DNA of 8,320 nt from Acidimicrobiia bacterium (GTDB lineage Bacteria > Actinomycetota > Acidimicrobiia > UBA5794 > UBA11373), in NCBI GenBank assembly GCA_025456165.1, contig JALOLI010000155.1:1-8320 (forward strand), written 5' to 3'. Below the pieces are notes generated by a model. The model saw nothing but the letters and a program-made list of their open reading frames with translations, searched no databases and was not told the DNA's origin. Of the stretch, positions 7,068 to 8,320 are shown one piece after another. Positions within the stretch are counted from its first letter, which is position 1; the number at the start of each line of letters is the position of its first letter. The position numbers and the translations under genes are program-made.

Positions 7068-7096
7068 TTTCGGCCCGACTCCTGGCCGCGTAGCAT
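7068..7096 (+). promoter_or_regulatory. Weak promoter candidate for the ETF gene
   Basis: TTTCGG (7068-7073), a 17-base spacer, then TAGCAT (7091-7096). The -10 box matches 4 of 6 and fits TAnnnT, but the -35 is poor. Just upstream is a tandem CCGTCCG repeat (7051-7057 and 7059-7065). The leader to ATG 7171 would be about 67 bases. It is supported mainly by the hairpin and gap that separate the ETF gene from the operon before it. Confidence 0.2.
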
Positions 7097-7160
7097 GAGC
7101 GTGCATGCCGTTCCGGTGGGGCGCCCGGGGGTCGGGCTTCGGGCTGCCGGGACACGAGTG

Positions 7161-7165
7161 AAGGG
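7161..7165 (+). promoter_or_regulatory. Ribosome binding site of the ETF fusion gene
   Basis: AAGGG lies 5 bases before ATG 7171. Together with the family-typical N-terminus MNYIVLIKQVPD it fixes this start. Confidence 0.65.
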
Positions 7166-7170
7166 CGTTC

Positions 7171-8320
7171 ATGAACTACATCGTGTTGATCAAGCAAGTC
7201 CCCGACATCCGGAACATCCCGCCGGACGCCTGGGATTGGGAGAAGGGCACGCTTCGCCGGGGCATGCTCGACACCGTCTGCAACGAACTGGACCGCCAAG
7301 CGCTGGCCTTCACCGCCGCCCTGCGGAGCCGGCAAGGCGGCAAGATCGTCGTCCTGACGATGGGACCGCCCTTCGCCACCGAGGTGCTCCGCTACGCCCT
7401 GTCGATCTGCGCCGATCACGCCGTCCTGCTCACCGACCGCAAACTGGGGGGAGCCGACACCCCGGCCACCGCCTACCCGCTGAGCCAATCGATCCGCAAG
7501 ATCGAGAAGGAGATCTTCGGCGGCGACCGTGACTACCTGATCATCACCGGCATGCAGTCCGTCGACGGCGACACCGCCCAGGTGCCGCCGCAGGTGGCCG
7601 AAGAGCTCGGCATCCCGCACATCGCCTACGCCACCTCGTTCCGGTTCGAGGGCGACGCGCTGCAGGTGGCCCGGATCACCCGCAACGGCAAGGAAGTGCT
7701 GACCCCCAGGAGCTATCCGGCGCTGATCACCGTGACCAGCTGGACCGAGCCGCCCTTCGCCTCGTTCGGCCGCACGGCCTGGGCGTTCGACCAGGAGATC
7801 ATGTCCTGGAGCGCCGCCGACGTGGAGGCCGACCCGGCGCGGATCGGGTTGACCGGCTCGCGCACCACGGTGAACCGGATCTTCTCCCCCAAGGACGTCA
7901 GCACCAAGAACTGCGAGTACGTCACCGACATGCGGCGGCTCGCCGAGAGGATCAAGCACCTCTACGACGCCAGGCTGTCGTCGAAGGCGGCCACGGAGGA
8001 CGTGGGGGAGCAGTACCGACTGCCGGAGGACAAGACCCCGACCTTCCACGGCGAGGTCTGGGTGTACGCCGAGCAGGACGAGGGCGGGCTGCACCCCTCT
8101 GCCTTCGAGCTGCTCGGCCGGGCCTCCTCGCTGGCGCGTAGCCTCAACGAGAAGGTGGCGGCCGTGCTCCTCGGCTTCGGAGTCGAAGCCCTGGCCGCGG
8201 ACCTCATCGCTCACGGGGCCGACCGGGTGTACCTGGCGGAGCACGAGATGCTCGGCCATTTCTCACCGATGCCCTACACCCAGACCATCGGCGAGCTGAT
8301 TCACGAGTACCGGCCGCAGA
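7171..8320 (+). CDS. Electron-transfer flavoprotein beta-alpha fusion (EtfB/FixA joined to EtfA/FixB), 3' end beyond the window
   Basis: The frame stays open from ATG 7171 to the window edge: 383 codons plus one base. Residues 1 to about 265 match EtfB/FixA: IVLIKQVPD at the start, VLTMGPP (M64-P67), GGADTPAT (93-100), VDGDTAQVPPQ (131-141), then SAADVEADPARIGLTGS near 214-230. After a charged linker (about 266-292) the chain restarts as EtfA/FixB: EVWVYAEQDEGGLHPSAFELLG from about residue 295, then VAAVLLGFGVEALAADLIAHGADRVYL. The FAD-binding domain of EtfA would lie past the edge. ETFs are heterodimeric flavoproteins that carry electrons from dehydrogenases to a quinone reductase or, in FixAB-type forms, can bifurcate electrons. 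The subunits are usually separate genes. Two segments differ from the norm: Pro139 where Gly is usual in the nucleotide-binding motif, and a changed partner-recognition loop (about 194-209). Cytosolic, with no signal or TM segment. Partner and bifurcation cannot be decided here. Confidence 0.88.
   Translation, partial: MNYIVLIKQVPDIRNIPPDAWDWEKGTLRRGMLDTVCNELDRQALAFTAALRSRQGGKIVVLTMGPPFATEVLRYALSICADHAVLLTDRKLGGADTPATAYPLSQSIRKIEKEIFGGDRDYLIITGMQSVDGDTAQVPPQVAEELGIPHIAYATSFRFEGDALQVARITRNGKEVLTPRSYPALITVTSWTEPPFASFGRTAWAFDQEIMSWSAADVEADPARIGLTGSRTTVNRIFSPKDVSTKNCEYVTDMRRLAERIKHLYDARLSSKAATEDVGEQYRLPEDKTPTFHGEVWVYAEQDEGGLHPSAFELLGRASSLARSLNEKVAAVLLGFGVEALAADLIAHGADRVYLAEHEMLGHFSPMPYTQTIGELIHEYRPQ

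Noticed and set aside
6963..7532. Plus-strand frame overlapping the end of the peptidase and the start of the ETF
   Set aside because: Out of frame with both genes, Arg/Pro-rich and without family features. The ETF frame from 7171 explains the region.
6760..8259. Minus-strand open frame of 499 codons across the peptidase end and ETF gene
   Set aside because: It crosses an intergenic region and two well-supported plus-strand genes, and its composition is that of a shadow frame.

Overview
The window is GC-rich throughout, with third codon positions almost always G or C. It carries short SD-led genes on the + strand only. The lipoprotein with a Thr-rich linker after its lipid cysteine and the permease/ATPase fusion are typical of Actinomycetota. 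A high-GC Chloroflexota or a related uncultured lineage cannot be excluded from sequence alone.

Layout: (1) positions 1-84 are the last 27 codons of an S9-family peptidase. (2) 85-326 is an intergenic region with two inverted repeats and a weak promoter candidate. (3) 327-7018 is a compact five-gene unit: a family 5 peptide-binding lipoprotein (327-2039), a DppB/OppB-type permease (2091-3092), a DppC-type permease fused to a DppD-type ATPase (3089-4936), a DppF/OppF-type ATPase (4929-5948) and a P1/DmpA-family aminopeptidase (5945-7018). The last four overlap by 4, 8 and 4 nt, which suggests translational coupling. A perfect 12-bp hairpin separates the binding protein from the first permease. 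(4) 7019-7170 is a second intergenic gap with a terminator-like hairpin and a weak promoter candidate. (5) From 7171 to the window end runs an open frame that begins as an electron-transfer flavoprotein beta subunit (EtfB/FixA) and continues without a stop into the alpha subunit (EtfA/FixB). It is an ETF beta-alpha fusion truncated by the window edge.

Inferred function: the lipoprotein captures peptides outside the membrane. The permease pair, driven by two ATPases, brings them in. The cytosolic P1 peptidase, which has no signal peptide, cleaves them, with known relatives preferring small, D- or beta-amino N-termini. The S9 peptidase upstream fits the same peptide-scavenging theme but may be a separate transcript. 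The ETF is probably a separate unit that passes electrons from a flavin dehydrogenase not in this window.

No tRNA, rRNA, CRISPR array, insertion sequence or attachment site was seen. The most unusual items are the ETF fusion with its altered nucleotide-binding and partner-recognition segments, the hairpin between binding protein and permease, and the cysteine-rich binding protein.
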